Below, piece after piece: positions 9,729 to 19,700 of a stretch of 44,989 bases of DNA. Both the position numbers and the translations under genes were made by a program. Below the pieces are notes generated by a model. That model was not told the DNA's origin and did no database searches. It was given only the letters and a program-made list of their open reading frames with translations. The DNA is from Agromyces luteolus (GTDB lineage Bacteria > Actinomycetota > Actinomycetes > Actinomycetales > Microbacteriaceae), in assembly GCF_009729855.1 (NCBI RefSeq), contig NZ_WODA01000019.1:1-44989 (forward strand), written 5' to 3'. Positions within the stretch are counted from its first letter, which is position 1. Every line of letters begins with the position of its first letter.

Positions 9729-10415
9729 CTAGACGGTCCGGAGCACCGCGACGACCTTGCCGAGCACCTCGGACTCGTCGCCGAGGATCGGCTCGAACGC
9801 CGAGTTGCGGGGGAGCAGCCAGGTGTGGCCGTCGCGCTGGCGGAAGACCTTGACGGTGGCCTCGCCGTCGAGCATCGCGGCGACGATCTCGCCGTTCTCG
9901 GCCGTCTTCTGGGAGCGGACGACGACCCAGTCGCCGTCGCAGATCGCGGCGTCGATCATCGAGTCGCCGACGACCTTCAGGATGAACAGCTCGCCCTTGC
10001 CGACCAGCTGGCGGGGGAGCGGGAAGACCTCTTCGATCTGCTGTTCGGCCGTGATCGGCACGCCGGCGGCGATGCGGCCGACCAGGGGGACCATGGCCGC
10101 ATCGCCCACCGGCGCGGGCTCGACCGACGCCGGGCGCTCGGCGCCGGGCACGTCGATGAGGATCTCGAGCGCGCGGGGACGGTTCGGGTCGCGCCGCAGG
10201 TAGCCGGCGAGCTCGAGCTGGTTGAGCTGGTGCGTGACGCTCGAGAGCGAGGAGAGCCCGACGGCGTCGCCGATCTCGCGCATGCTCGGCGGGTAGCCGC
10301 GGTCGGCCACCGAGCCCCGGATGACCTCGAGGATCGCGAGCTGCTTCGGGCTCAGGGTCTTGCGCCGACGCGACCGGCCGCCCGCGCCGCGTGCCTGGTC
10401 GATGTCGATGCTCAC
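9729..10415 (-). CDS. lexA: SOS repressor LexA
   Basis: Repressor of the DNA-damage response that cleaves itself when it meets RecA filaments. The 228-aa product has an N-terminal winged helix-turn-helix (about residues 22-85, with [15 protein letters not shown] and [15 protein letters not shown]). A linker follows, then a C-terminal S24 peptidase domain. The scissile bond is A117-G118 (RIAAGVP) and the catalytic dyad is S152 (GDSMID) and K189 (ATVKVF). The GTG start at 10415 is preceded by a GAGG-rich ribosome site. A LexA box and a TTGTCG/TACAGT promoter lie about 100 bases upstream, so autorepression is expected. Confidence 0.96.
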   Translation of the reverse strand: MSIDIDQARGAGGRSRRRKTLSPKQLAILEVIRGSVADRGYPPSMREIGDAVGLSSLSSVTHQLNQLELAGYLRRDPNRPRALEILIDVPGAERPASVEPAPVGDAAMVPLVGRIAAGVPITAEQQIEEVFPLPRQLVGKGELFILKVVGDSMIDAAICDGDWVVVRSQKTAENGEIVAAMLDGEATVKVFRQRDGHTWLLPRNSAFEPILGDESEVLGKVVAVLRTV

Positions 10416-10491
10416 GTGCCTCGCCTCTCGTCTGGGACCTCGTCGGCCCGGATGTCGGTGGTCGGTGTTCGACTGTCGTCGGACATTCGAA

Positions 10492-10520
10492 ACTGTATCC
10501 GCCTCGCACGCGCGCGACAA
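10492..10520 (-). promoter_or_regulatory. Promoter of lexA
   Basis: On the minus strand, TTGTCG (complement of 10515-10520) and TACAGT (complement of 10492-10497) are separated by exactly 17 nt. The -35 is partly inside the LexA box. Confidence 0.65.
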
Positions 10521-10532
10521 ACATCCGTTCGA
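10517..10532 (-). promoter_or_regulatory. LexA (SOS) box of lexA
   Basis: The minus strand reads TCGAACGGATGTTTGT. It matches the mycobacterial consensus TCGAACRNRTGTTCGA with a perfect left half and degenerate right half. It overlaps the lexA -35. Confidence 0.65.
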
Positions 10533-10575
10533 GTGTGTCGCGGATTCCCGGGCCTGATTCCCACCGGTCCGGTGC

Positions 10576-10604
10576 TTGCGGCGTCGATTGTTCGAAGATA
10601 TATT
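10576..10604 (+). promoter_or_regulatory. Promoter of the LysM gene
   Basis: TTGCGG (10576-10581) and TATATT (10599-10604) with a 17-nt spacer, facing away from lexA. The -10 lies inside a LexA-box-like palindrome, so SOS control of this gene is likely. Confidence 0.6.
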
Positions 10605-10607
10605 CGG
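10592..10607 (+). promoter_or_regulatory. LexA-box-like palindrome over the LysM gene promoter
   Basis: TCGAAGATATATTCGG agrees with TCGAAC-N4-GTTCGA at 9 of 12 defined positions and covers the -10 hexamer. It would block RNA polymerase when bound. Confidence 0.5.
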
Positions 10608-10676
10608 AACACAGCTTCGCATCCGGCCCTCCCGGCCGAGGGCCGGATGCGGGGCTGGAAGCCCGGGAGGTGCGGA

Positions 10677-11057
10677 ATGAGTGCAGTGGTGATGGGCGCC
10701 GCCAACGCGGTGCCGGCGATGCCCGCGTTCGGGTCGACGACCCCACGCACCCGGCTGAGGCTCACCCGGCGCGGTCGAGTCGTGGTGACCGGCCTCGCCG
10801 CCCTGCCCCTCGTGCTCGGGGTGCTCGTCGGGGTGCTCTCGAGCGGCGGCGCCGTCGCCGGGATCGACGACGGCGGGGCGCCGACGACCTTCGACACCAT
10901 CGAGGTCGGCAGCGGAGACACGCTCTGGGGCATTGCGGAGGCGATCGCTCCCGCAGCCGATCCGCGCGACGTGATCTACGAGATCATGCGACTGAACGGG
11001 CTCGACGACGCCGTCGTGCAACCCGGACAGGAGCTCGTGCTCCCCGCCGCAGGCTGA
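10677..11057 (+). CDS. LysM-domain membrane protein, probable SOS cell-division inhibitor
   Basis: A 126-aa protein with a basic N-terminal cytoplasmic part, one hydrophobic segment (about residues 36-60, [18 protein letters not shown]) and a C-terminal LysM peptidoglycan-binding domain (about 73-124, from [15 protein letters not shown] to [10 protein letters not shown]). GGGAGG lies six bases before the ATG, a strong ribosome site. In mycobacteria and corynebacteria the gene divergent from lexA (Rv2719c/ChiZ, DivS) is SOS-induced and halts division; B. subtilis YneA has the same plan. Location, domain order and the LexA box over its promoter support the same role here, but the division function is inferred. 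It is shorter than Rv2719c and lacks any recognisable extra catalytic domain. Confidence 0.8.
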   Translation: MSAVVMGAANAVPAMPAFGSTTPRTRLRLTRRGRVVVTGLAALPLVLGVLVGVLSSGGAVAGIDDGGAPTTFDTIEVGSGDTLWGIAEAIAPAADPRDVIYEIMRLNGLDDAVVQPGQELVLPAAG

Positions 11058-11105
11058 CCGCGTGCGCGTGCGTCGTCCGCGCCGAAACACGAGGATGCAC
11101 GTGGA

Positions 11106-11111
11106 TAGCAT
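11106..11111 (+). promoter_or_regulatory. -10 box (TAGCAT) of hisC
   Basis: TAGCAT with a 6-nt spacer to the GTG at 11118 and no Shine-Dalgarno. This predicts leaderless translation of the first gene of the his cluster. Confidence 0.5.
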
Positions 11112-11117
11112 TGATCG

Positions 11118-12209
11118 GTGACGAGTCTCGACGACCTGCCCATCCGCGACGACCTCCGCGGCAAGTCCCCGTACGGCGCACCGCAGAAGCACGTTCCGGT
11201 CGCGCTCAACGTCAACGAGAACACGCATCCGATCCCGGAAGACGTCGCGCACGACATCGTCGCCCGCGTGGCGGCCGCGATCATCGGCCTGAACCGCTAC
11301 CCCGACCGCGAGTTCACCGAGCTCCGTACGGCGCTCGCACGGTACCTCGGCCACGGCCTCGAGCCCGAACAGCTGTGGGCCGCCAACGGGTCGAACGAGG
11401 TGCTGCAGCACGTGCTGCAGGCGTTCGGCGGGCCGGGTCGCACCGCGCTCGGATTCGGGCCGACCTATTCCATGTACGGCCTGCTCTCCTCGGGCACGGG
11501 CACCGGCTGGATCGCCGCCGACCGCGACGCCGACTTCGAACTCTCGCCCGAGACCGCCGTCGCGGCGATCGAGCGACACGACCCCGACGTCGTGCTGCTC
11601 TGCTCGCCGAACAACCCGACGGGCACGCCGCTCTCGCTGGAGACGATCGCGGCGGTCGCCGACGCCGCGCGCGGCGTGGTCGTCGTCGACGAGGCGTACC
11701 AGGAGTTCGCCGACCCGGGCACGCCGAGCGCGCTGACCCTCCTCGAGGGGCGGCCGCGGCTCCTCGTCTCCCGCACGATGAGCAAGGCGTTCGCCTTCGC
11801 CGGTGCGCGCGTCGGCTACCTGGCCGCCGACCCCGTCGTCATCGACGCGCTCCGGCTCGTCCGCCTCCCGTACCACCTCTCGGCCCTCACCCAGGCGGCG
11901 GCCCTCGGAGCCCTCGCGCACGCCGACGAGATGCTCGCGATGGTCGACGAGATCCGCGCCCAGCGCGAGCGCATCACGCGCGAGCTGCGCGCGCTCGGGT
12001 TCCGTCCGTACCGCAGCGGCGCGAACTTCGTGCTCTTCGGCGGCGTCGACGACCCGCACGCGGTGTTCGAGGCGCTCCTCGAGCGCGGCATCCTGATCCG
12101 CGAGATCGGGCTGCCCGGCTGCCTGCGCGTCACAGCGGGCACCGAGGCCGAGACGACCGCGTTCCTCGAGGCCATGGCGTCGTTCGCGCCCGCGGCGGCG
12201 AACGCCTGA
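11118..12209 (+). CDS. hisC: Histidinol-phosphate aminotransferase HisC
   Basis: PLP-dependent class I/II aminotransferase that converts imidazole acetol phosphate to histidinol phosphate, the seventh step of histidine synthesis. The 363-aa product has NENTHPIP in the substrate-binding N-terminal arm and [10 protein letters not shown] around the PLP-ring contacts. VVDEAYQEF has the Asp that contacts the pyridine nitrogen, and the Schiff-base lysine is K223 in [17 protein letters not shown]. In Actinobacteria hisD normally precedes hisC; here the LysM gene does, so hisD lies elsewhere or is separated. The start is the GTG after TAGCAT. Confidence 0.95.
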   Translation: MTSLDDLPIRDDLRGKSPYGAPQKHVPVALNVNENTHPIPEDVAHDIVARVAAAIIGLNRYPDREFTELRTALARYLGHGLEPEQLWAANGSNEVLQHVLQAFGGPGRTALGFGPTYSMYGLLSSGTGTGWIAADRDADFELSPETAVAAIERHDPDVVLLCSPNNPTGTPLSLETIAAVADAARGVVVVDEAYQEFADPGTPSALTLLEGRPRLLVSRTMSKAFAFAGARVGYLAADPVVIDALRLVRLPYHLSALTQAAALGALAHADEMLAMVDEIRAQRERITRELRALGFRPYRSGANFVLFGGVDDPHAVFEALLERGILIREIGLPGCLRVTAGTEAETTAFLEAMASFAPAAANA

Positions 12210-12239
12210 TCGAGCCCGGAATCCTCCACGACCCCCGAA

Positions 12240-12245
12240 TAGGAT
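12240..12245 (+). promoter_or_regulatory. -10 box (TAGGAT) of hisB
   Basis: TAGGAT with a 6-nt spacer to the ATG at 12252, in the 42-base gap between hisC and hisB. It suggests an internal promoter making a leaderless hisBH transcript. Confidence 0.5.
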
Positions 12246-12251
12246 GACCCC

Positions 12252-12866
12252 ATGAGCACCGACCGCCCCGCGCGCACCGCGCGCGTGCAGCGCGAGACCA
12301 GCGAGTCGAGCATCGACCTCTCGATCGACCTCGACGGCACCGGCACGAGCGACATCGAGACGAGCGTGCCGTTCTACGACCACCTGCTCACGGCGTTCGC
12401 GAAGCACTCGCTCACCGATCTCACCGTGCGTGCGAAGGGCGACATCGAGATCGACGTGCACCACACCGTGGAAGACGTCGGCATCGTGCTCGGCCAGGCG
12501 ATCCGCCAGGCGCTCGGCGACAAGCGCGGCATCTCGCGGTACGGCGACGCGCTCGTGCCGCTCGACGAGGCGCTCGCTCAGGCGGTCGTCGACATCTCCG
12601 GGCGGCCGTTCCTCGTGCACACGGGCGAGCCGCCCGGGTTCGAGTTCCACCTCATCGGCGGCCACTTCACCGGTTCGATGGTCCGGCACGTCTTCGAGGC
12701 GATCAGCTTCAACGCCGGGCTGACCGTCCACGTCTCCGTGCTGGGCGGGCGGGACCCGCACCACATCGCCGAGGCGGAGTTCAAGGCGTTCGCGCGCGCG
12801 TTCCGACAGGCGAAGGCGTTCGACCCGCTCGTCGCCGGCATCCCGTCCACCAAGGGCGCCCTGTGA
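12252..12866 (+). CDS. hisB: Imidazoleglycerol-phosphate dehydratase HisB
   Basis: Dehydrates imidazole glycerol phosphate to imidazole acetol phosphate, the step before HisC. The 204-aa monofunctional enzyme carries the two metal-binding histidine repeats typical of the family: [11 protein letters not shown] in the first half and [17 protein letters not shown] in the second. The conserved [13 protein letters not shown] segment ([13 protein letters not shown]) is near residue 40. It lacks the phosphatase domain of enterobacterial HisB. The start ATG lies six bases after a TAGGAT box. The stop overlaps the hisH start (GTGA). Confidence 0.96.
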   Translation: MSTDRPARTARVQRETSESSIDLSIDLDGTGTSDIETSVPFYDHLLTAFAKHSLTDLTVRAKGDIEIDVHHTVEDVGIVLGQAIRQALGDKRGISRYGDALVPLDEALAQAVVDISGRPFLVHTGEPPGFEFHLIGGHFTGSMVRHVFEAISFNAGLTVHVSVLGGRDPHHIAEAEFKAFARAFRQAKAFDPLVAGIPSTKGAL

Positions 12867-13501
12867 GCGCCGTACGGCGCGTCGCGGTCCTCGACTACGG
12901 CTCGGGCAACGTCCACTCGGCCGTCAAGGCGCTCGAACGCGCGGGCGCCGAGGTCGAGCTCACGGCGGATCGCCGCACGGTAATGGAGGCGGACGGACTC
13001 GTCGTCCCGGGGGTCGGGGCGTTCGCGGCCGTCATGGAGGGCCTGCGGTCGGTGCGCGGCGACGAGCTCATCGACCGTCGGCTCGCCGGCGGGCGCCCGG
13101 TGCTCGGCATCTGCGTCGGCATGCAGGTCATGTTCGAGCACGGCGTCGAGCGCGGCGTCGACACCGAGGGGCTCGGCGAGTGGCCGGGCGCTGTCACGGA
13201 ACTGCCGAGCGACGTGCTGCCGCACATGGGCTGGAACACCGTGCAGCCCGACGAGGGCTCGGTGCTCTTCGAGGGGCTCGCGGACGAGCGCTTCTACTTC
13301 GTGCACTCCTACGGGGCGCAGGCGTGGAGCCTCGACGTCATCCCGCCCTTCCCGCAGCCGAAGCTGACCTGGGCGGAGCACGGCGGGCGCTTCCTCGCCG
13401 CCGTCGAGAACGGCCCGCTGTCGGCGACCCAGTTCCACCCGGAGAAGTCGTCGGATGCCGGCATCCGCCTGCTCTCGAACTGGATCCGTTCGCTCGGCTG
13501 A
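12863..13501 (+). CDS. hisH: Imidazole glycerol phosphate synthase, glutaminase subunit HisH
   Basis: Class I glutamine amidotransferase that feeds ammonia to HisF. The 212-aa product has the oxyanion region (VVPGVGAF), the nucleophile C84 in [12 protein letters not shown], and the His and Glu of the triad in QFHPEKS near the C-terminus. Its GTG start overlaps the hisB stop by four bases. HisF, its obligate partner, is not between hisH and hisA or after hisA in this window, so hisF must be encoded elsewhere; in many Actinobacteria it follows hisA. Confidence 0.96.
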   Translation: MSAVRRVAVLDYGSGNVHSAVKALERAGAEVELTADRRTVMEADGLVVPGVGAFAAVMEGLRSVRGDELIDRRLAGGRPVLGICVGMQVMFEHGVERGVDTEGLGEWPGAVTELPSDVLPHMGWNTVQPDEGSVLFEGLADERFYFVHSYGAQAWSLDVIPPFPQPKLTWAEHGGRFLAAVENGPLSATQFHPEKSSDAGIRLLSNWIRSLG

Positions 13502-13555
13502 CGCCGGGCCCGACCCCCCGAGACCTTCGATGCGTCACGGCGTCGCAGTGCGGAC

Positions 13556-13561
13556 TAGGAT
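13556..13561 (+). promoter_or_regulatory. Possible -10 box (TAGGAT) upstream of hisA
   Basis: TAGGAT in the 113-base gap between hisH and hisA, identical to the hisB box. The first GTG codons downstream open a 14- or 16-codon frame that ends at the hisA start. Confidence 0.4.
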
Positions 13562-13570
13562 GCTGTGACT

Positions 13571-13615
13571 GTGCCGAGGCCGCGTCGTCCGCGGCATCCG
13601 ATTCGAGGACAGTGA
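13571..13615 (+). CDS. Possible leaderless micro-ORF coupled to hisA
   Basis: A 14-codon frame (GTG at 13571, alternatively 13565) encoding an Arg/Pro-rich peptide, [14 protein letters not shown]. Its TGA overlaps the hisA ATG (TGATG). The GTG lies 9 nt after a TAGGAT box, as in miaB. Such Arg/Pro-rich peptides arise easily by chance in GC-rich DNA, so this rests on the promoter position and the stop/start overlap only. Confidence 0.25.
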   Translation: MPRPRRPRHPIRGQ

Positions 13616-14361
13616 TGAGTGAGTTCAGCAAGACCCCCCGCCTGGTGCTGCTTCCGGCGGTGGACGTGGCGGGAGGCAAGGCGGTCCGCCTGACGCAGGG
13701 CGAGGCGGGCACCGAGACGAACTACGGCGACCCCGTCGACGCGGCCGCCGACTGGGCCGACCAGGGCGCCGAGTGGATCCACCTGGTCGACCTGGACGCC
13801 GCCTTCGGCCGCGGGTCGAACGCCGGGATCCTGAAGAAGGTCATCCGCCAGGTGCGCGGCGTGAACGTCGAGCTCTCCGGCGGCATCCGCGACGACCGCT
13901 CGCTCGAGAACGCGCTCGAGATCGGCGCGAAGCGCATCAACCTCGGCACGGCGGCGCTCGAGAACCCGGAGTGGGCGGCATCCGTCATCGCCCAGTACGG
14001 CGAGGCGATCGCGATCGGCCTCGACGTCCGCGGCACGACGCTCGCCGCTCGCGGCTGGACCAAGGACGGCGGCGACCTCTGGCAGGTCATGGACCGCCTC
14101 GAGGACGCCGGAGCGGCCCGCTACGTCGTGACGGACGTCACGAAGGACGGCACGCTGCAGGGGCCGAACGTCGACCTGCTGCAGCAGATCATGGAGCGCA
14201 CGCGCCGCCCCGTCATCGCATCGGGCGGCGTGTCGAGCCTCGACGACATCGCGGCGCTGCGCCAGCTCGTGCCCCAGGGCCTCGAGGGCACGATCATCGG
14301 CAAGGCCCTCTACGCGGGTGCGTTCACGCTGCCCGAGGCACTGGATGTCGCGTCCCACTGA
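13615..14361 (+). CDS. priA: Phosphoribosyl isomerase HisA, PriA type
   Basis: A (beta/alpha)8 isomerase of 248 aa acting on ProFAR in histidine synthesis. The residues that define the actinobacterial bifunctional PriA (HisA plus TrpF activity) are visible: D17 (LLPAVDV), D178 (DVTKDGT) and W148 ([12 protein letters not shown]), corresponding to D11, D175 and W145 of the M. tuberculosis enzyme. The chain is close to that protein throughout ([26 protein letters not shown]). It may therefore also isomerise phosphoribosyl anthranilate for tryptophan; whether a separate trpF exists cannot be seen here. GAGGA (13605-13609) precedes the ATG by five bases. Confidence 0.92.
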   Translation: MSEFSKTPRLVLLPAVDVAGGKAVRLTQGEAGTETNYGDPVDAAADWADQGAEWIHLVDLDAAFGRGSNAGILKKVIRQVRGVNVELSGGIRDDRSLENALEIGAKRINLGTAALENPEWAASVIAQYGEAIAIGLDVRGTTLAARGWTKDGGDLWQVMDRLEDAGAARYVVTDVTKDGTLQGPNVDLLQQIMERTRRPVIASGGVSSLDDIAALRQLVPQGLEGTIIGKALYAGAFTLPEALDVASH

Positions 14362-15154
14362 CCCGGCGGCCGACTCCGCCGGGCGCCCGTGGGCGGGCCG
14401 GTCGTTCGAGTCGAATCCGCACGCGTCCGACGACGGGCGGATGCCGGAGGCGCTCGGTGCGGCGCTCGCGCGCTTCCGTTCCGGAGAGGGCGGGCAGGCC
14501 GACGTCGTCGCCGCATTCGGTGTGGCGCGCCTGCTGATCCCGCTGCTCGCGGAGCTCGGCGACGGCGGGACCGAGGTCGGAGCGCACGGGCACGCCGTCG
14601 ACAAGAGCCAGGAGCTCTCGATCGTCACGGTCGAGGGGCCGGACGGACGACGCGTGCTGCCCGTCTTCGGCTCGGTCGAGGCGATGGCCGGGTGGAACCC
14701 GGTCGCGCGTCCCGTGCCCGCCGACGGCGTGCGCGTCGCGCTCGCGGCCGCCGATGACGGCACCGAGCTCGTCGTGCTCGACCCCGGCTCGCCGACCGAG
14801 TTCGTGCTGCGACGCCCGGCGGTCTGGGCCGTCGCGCAGCAGCAGCCGTGGCATCCGCCCGCCGAGTCGCCGGCGGTGCTCGAGGCGTTCGAGCGGTCGA
14901 TCGGGGGCGAGCTCGCGGTGCTCGGCGTCGACCTCGTGTCGGGCGACCCGGATGCGCGACTCCGCGGTCCCGAGCTCGTGGTGCGGCTGCGTCTCGTCGC
15001 CGGCCTCACTCGGACCGAACTCGACGCGACGACCGCACGCCTCGCACGACGCTGGGCCGCCGACGACGCGATCGCGACGGGCGTCGATTCGCTCGCGGTG
15101 AAGCTCATCGCGGGCGACGGGGGCGGCGCGGGCGCCTCCGGGCCCGTGGCCTGA
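14345..15154 (+). CDS. SseB-family protein
   Basis: A 269-aa protein of the actinobacterial SseB family, usually found directly after hisA/priA. Features are the N-terminal helix [16 protein letters not shown], the LLIPLLAE strand, and the segment [19 protein letters not shown] typical of SseB-like domains; the C-terminal half is a second alpha/beta region. No signal peptide or membrane segment is visible, so it is cytosolic. The enterobacterial namesake is implicated in serine sensitivity, but the function in Actinobacteria is unknown. The ATG start overlaps the end of hisA by 17 bases, so translation is probably coupled. Confidence 0.75.
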   Translation: MSRPTDPAADSAGRPWAGRSFESNPHASDDGRMPEALGAALARFRSGEGGQADVVAAFGVARLLIPLLAELGDGGTEVGAHGHAVDKSQELSIVTVEGPDGRRVLPVFGSVEAMAGWNPVARPVPADGVRVALAAADDGTELVVLDPGSPTEFVLRRPAVWAVAQQQPWHPPAESPAVLEAFERSIGGELAVLGVDLVSGDPDARLRGPELVVRLRLVAGLTRTELDATTARLARRWAADDAIATGVDSLAVKLIAGDGGGAGASGPVA

Positions 15155-15268
15155 TCGCTCGAGTCCGGGGCGCCCCCGGCCCGCCGTGCGGGGTCGATCG
15201 TTGACCGCGCCCGCGCCGGGGAGCAGGATCGGGACTGCGCGACGACGCGCGGAAGTCCAGGTGGAATC

Positions 15269-16690
15269 ATGTCCGACGCACCCGCACGAACGGCTCCGGC
15301 TCCCGACCTCCGACCGCTCGACGACGACCTGCTGGGCCTCGCCCATCGGCACGCCGCGGCGTGGCTCGAGACCCTTCCCGAGCGCCCGATCCCGCCGCAG
15401 GCGGGGATCGAGGAGGTGATGGACGCGCTCGGACGCGACCTGCCCGAGCGCGGCGAGCCGGCCGCCGCCGTCATCGACCGGCTCGTCGAGGGCGCGGAGC
15501 CCGGCCTGATCGCCATCGGGTCGCCCCGCTTCTTCGGCTGGGTGATCGGCGGCACGCAGCCCGTGGCGCTCGCCGCGGACTGGCTGGTCTCGGCGTGGGA
15601 CCAGAACTCCGGGCTCCGGACGATCACGCCCGGCGCGGTCGCCGCGGAGGAGATCGCGTCCTCGTGGCTCCTCGACCTGCTCGGCCTCCCGGCCGGGAGC
15701 GACGTGGGCTTCGCGACGGGGGCGACGACCGCGCAGTTCGCCTGCCTCGCCGCGGCGAGGGACGAGGTCCTCCGCCGCGTCGGCTGGGACGTCGAGGAGC
15801 AGGGGCTCGGCGGCGCCCCGCGCATCCGCTGGATCGCCGGAGCCGAACGCCACGGCACCATGGACCTCGCCGCGCGGTACCTCGGCCTCGGCGCACCGGC
15901 GGTCGTCGCGTGCGACGACCAGGGCCGCATCCGCTCCGACGCGCTCGCCGAGGAGCTCGCGAGCGGCGAGGGCCCGGCGATCGTGGCCCTCCAGGCCGGG
16001 AACATCCACTCGGGCGCCTTCGACCCGTTCGCCGACGCGTGCCGGATCGCGCACGAGGAGGGCGCGTGGGTGCACGTCGACGGCGCGTTCGGACTGTGGG
16101 CCGCGGCATCCCCGCGCCTCAGGCACCTGACGGTCGGCCTCGGCGACGCCGACTCGTGGTCGACCGACGCGCACAAGACGCTGAGCGTGCCCTACGACTG
16201 CGGCATCGCCATGGTGCGCGACTCGGCGGCGCTGCGCCGCGCGCTCAGCATGCACGCGAGCTACCTCCAGGCGACGGACGTCGGCGCGGACCCGCACGAG
16301 AAGGTCGCCGAACTGTCACGGCGGGCGCGCGGCATCCCGACCTGGGCGGTGCTGCGGCACCTCGGGCGCGAGGGCGTCGCGGAGCTCATCGACCGGCTCG
16401 CGGGGTCGGCGAGGATCATCGCCGAGGGGCTGGCGGAGCTGCCCGGGGTCGAGGTGCTGAACGAGGTCGTGTTCACCCAGGTCTGCATCGCGCTCGAGGA
16501 CGACGCGGCGACCGAGGCGCTGAGCACGGCGCTCTGGGACGACGGCGAGGTGCTCGCGATGACCTCGCGCTGGCATGATCGCGCGGTCGTCCGCTTCTCC
16601 GTGAGCAATTGGGGCACGGATGCCGCGCAGGCGCGCCGCACGGTCGCGGCCGTCGGGCGCGTGTTCGGCGAGCTGCGGGCGGGTGCGTAG
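15269..16690 (+). CDS. PLP-dependent group II decarboxylase family protein
   Basis: A 473-aa enzyme of the group II pyridoxal-dependent decarboxylase fold, the family of aromatic-amino-acid and glutamate decarboxylases. The Schiff-base lysine is K303 in STDAHKTLSVPYDCG. WVHVDGAFGLWA holds the Asp that contacts the PLP nitrogen, and FATGATTAQFACLAAARDEVL precedes the ring-stacking region. The substrate cannot be read from the sequence. Homologues are often annotated aspartate aminotransferase family protein. AGGTGG (15259-15264) is the ribosome site for the ATG. The gene appears monocistronic, separated by 114 bases from the SseB-like gene. Confidence 0.88.
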   Translation: MSDAPARTAPAPDLRPLDDDLLGLAHRHAAAWLETLPERPIPPQAGIEEVMDALGRDLPERGEPAAAVIDRLVEGAEPGLIAIGSPRFFGWVIGGTQPVALAADWLVSAWDQNSGLRTITPGAVAAEEIASSWLLDLLGLPAGSDVGFATGATTAQFACLAAARDEVLRRVGWDVEEQGLGGAPRIRWIAGAERHGTMDLAARYLGLGAPAVVACDDQGRIRSDALAEELASGEGPAIVALQAGNIHSGAFDPFADACRIAHEEGAWVHVDGAFGLWAAASPRLRHLTVGLGDADSWSTDAHKTLSVPYDCGIAMVRDSAALRRALSMHASYLQATDVGADPHEKVAELSRRARGIPTWAVLRHLGREGVAELIDRLAGSARIIAEGLAELPGVEVLNEVVFTQVCIALEDDAATEALSTALWDDGEVLAMTSRWHDRAVVRFSVSNWGTDAAQARRTVAAVGRVFGELRAGA

Positions 16691-16759
16691 GACGGCCGCG
16701 CTCCGGCGGCACGTCGTCGTCGCGGCGACGGTGTCGGTGGCATCCGCTTGAATGGAGGG

Positions 16760-19700
16760 ATGACCGGGGCGCTCGACTCCTTCGCGCCCGCGACGCGGGC
16801 GTGGTTCACCGAGTCCTTCCACGAGCCGACGCCCGTGCAGGAGGCGGCGTGGCGCGCGATCGCCGGGGGCGATCACGCGCTCGTCGTGGCGCCCACCGGC
16901 TCCGGCAAGACGCTCGCCGCGTTCCTGTCGGCGATCGACCGGCTGCACCACGAGGGGCCGGCCGTAGACGGCGCGACGGGCGAGGTGACGGATGGCGCGG
17001 CGCGCTCCACGCGCGTCGTCTACCTCTCGCCGCTCAAGGCCCTCGGCGTCGACGTCGAGCGCAACCTTCGGGCCCCGCTCGTCGGCATCGCGCGCACGGC
17101 CGCGGCCCTCGGCGTCGACGTGCCCGAGGTCACGGTCGGCGTCCGCTCGGGCGACACGTCGCCGACCGACCGGCGCGCGCTCGTGAAGCGCCCGCCGGAC
17201 ATCCTCATCACGACGCCCGAATCCCTGTTCCTGATGCTCACCTCGCAGGCGCGCGAGACCCTCGCCGGCGTCGAGACCGTCATCGTCGACGAGATCCACG
17301 CGCTCGCCGGCACCAAGCGCGGCGCCCACCTCGCGCTCTCCCTCGAACGGCTCGACGAGCTCGTGGCGCGGCCCGTCCAGCGCATCGGGCTGTCCGCGAC
17401 GGTGCGGCCCCATGAAGAGGTGGCGCGGTTCCTCGCCGGCACGCGTCCGGTCTCGATCGTGGCCCCGCCGTCGGGCAAGCGGTTCGACCTGCGGGTCACG
17501 GTCCCGGTCGACGACCTCGGCGACCTGTCGGGCGAGGCGGGCGGGTCGGTGTGGCCGCACGTCGAGGAGGCGATCCTCGACCAGGTGCTCGCGCACCGAT
17601 CCACCATCGTGTTCGCGAACTCGCGCCGTCTCGCCGAACGCCTGACGGCCCGGCTGAACGAGCTCTGGGCCGAGCGCACGGCGCCCGACGACGACGGCGC
17701 CGACGCGGACGCGCCGGTGGCGGAGGTCGCCGCCGTCGGCGCCGGCGCCGAGCTGCCGGCCGAGGCATCCGTCGTCGTGCGCACCCCGCCGGTCGCGACC
17801 GCCGGGCGCCGACCGCCCGCCGAACTGCCCGGCGCATCGGGCATCACGGGCGGAGCCGAGCCCATCATCGCGCGGTCGCACCACGGCTCGGTCAGCAAGG
17901 AGGAGCGCGCGCTCGTCGAGGCCGACCTCAAGGGCGGGCGCCTGAAGTGCGTGGTCGCGACCTCGAGCCTCGAGCTCGGCATCGACATGGGCGCGGTCGA
18001 CCTCGTCATGCAGGTCGAGTCGCCGCCGTCGGTCGCGAGCGGCCTGCAGCGCATCGGCCGCGCGGGCCACCAGGTCGGCGAGGTCTCGAAGGGCGTGCTG
18101 TTCCCGAAGCACCGCGCCGACCTGCTGCATTCCGCGGTCGTCGCCGAGCGCATGGTCGAGGGCGCGATCGAGCCCATGCGCATCCCCGCGAACCCGCTCG
18201 ACGTGCTCGCGCAGCAGACCGTCGCGGCCGCGGCGATCGACGAGTGGGAGGTCGAGCACTGGTTCGACGTCGTCCGGCGCGCGGCGCCGTTCGGCTCGCT
18301 CCCGCGCTCGGCGTTCGACGCGACCCTCGACCTGCTCTCGGGTCGCTACCCGTCGGACCGGTTCGGCGAGCTGCGACCGCGCATCGTCTGGGACCGCGAC
18401 GCCGGCACGATCACGGGCCGACGGGGCGCGCAGCGCCTCGCGGTCACGAGCGGCGGCACGATCCCCGACCGCGGGCTGTTCGGCGTGTTCATGATCGGCG
18501 ACGCCGGTCCGGGCCGGCGGGTCGGGGAACTCGACGAGGAGATGGTCTACGAGTCTCGCGTGGGCGACGTCTTCGCGCTGGGGGCGACGAGTTGGCGCAT
18601 CCAGGAGATCACGCACGACCGCGTGCTCGTCTCGCCCGCGTTCGGCGAGCCCGGTCGCCTGCCGTTCTGGAAGGGCGACGGCATCGGGCGCCCCGCGGAG
18701 CTCGGTGCGGCGATCGGGGCGTTCATCGGCGAGCTCGCGGCGGCCGACGAACCGACCGCGCTCGCCCGGACCGCGGCGGCCGGCCTCGACGAGCGCGCCG
18801 GCGCGAACCTCGTGCGCTTCATCGCCGACCAGCGCGAGGCGACGCGCATCGTGCCCGACGCCGAGCACCTCGTCGTCGAGCGGTTCCGCGACGAGCTGGG
18901 GGACTGGCGGATCGTGCTGCACTCGCCCTACGGCATGCGCGTGCACGCGCCGTGGGCACTCGCGGTCGACGCGCGCGTGATGGAGCGCCTCGGTGTCGAG
19001 GCGCACGCCGTCGCGAGCGACGACGGCATCGTGCTGCGGATTCCCGACACCGCCGACGAGCCGCCCGGCAGCGAGCTCTTCGAGTTCGACCCGGAGGAGC
19101 TCGCCCAGCTCGCCACCGAGCGCGTCGGCGACTCGGCGCTCTTCGCGTCGCGCTTCCGCGAGTGCGCCGCGCGCGCCCTCCTCCTGCCGCGGCAGAACCC
19201 GGGCCGGCGCTCGCCGCTGTGGCAGCAGCGCCAGAAGGCGTCGCAGCTGCTCGAGGTCGCACGCGACTACCCCGACTTCCCCGTCGTGCTCGAGGCCGTG
19301 CGCGAGTGCCTGCAGGACGTCTACGACCTGCCAGCGCTCACGGCGCTCGCCGAGCGCATCCGGGGCCGGCGGGTCCGGTTCGTCGACGTCGCGACCGAGA
19401 CCGCGAGCCCGTTCGCCGCGAGCCTGCTCTTCGGCTACGTGGGCGCGTTCATGTACGAGGGCGACGCCCCGCTCGCCGAGCGGCGCGCGGCCGCGCTCTC
19501 GCTCGACCCCGGCCTCCTCGCGGAGCTGCTCGGCACGGTCGAGCTCCGCGAGCTCCTCGACCCGGTCGTGGTCGAGGAGACCGAGCGGATGCTCCAGCGT
19601 CGCCACCCCGATCGCCTCGCCCGTGGCGAGGAGGGCGTCGCCGACCTGCTCCGCGAGCTCGGACCGCTCACCGACGCCGAGATCTCCGAGCGGGTCGACG

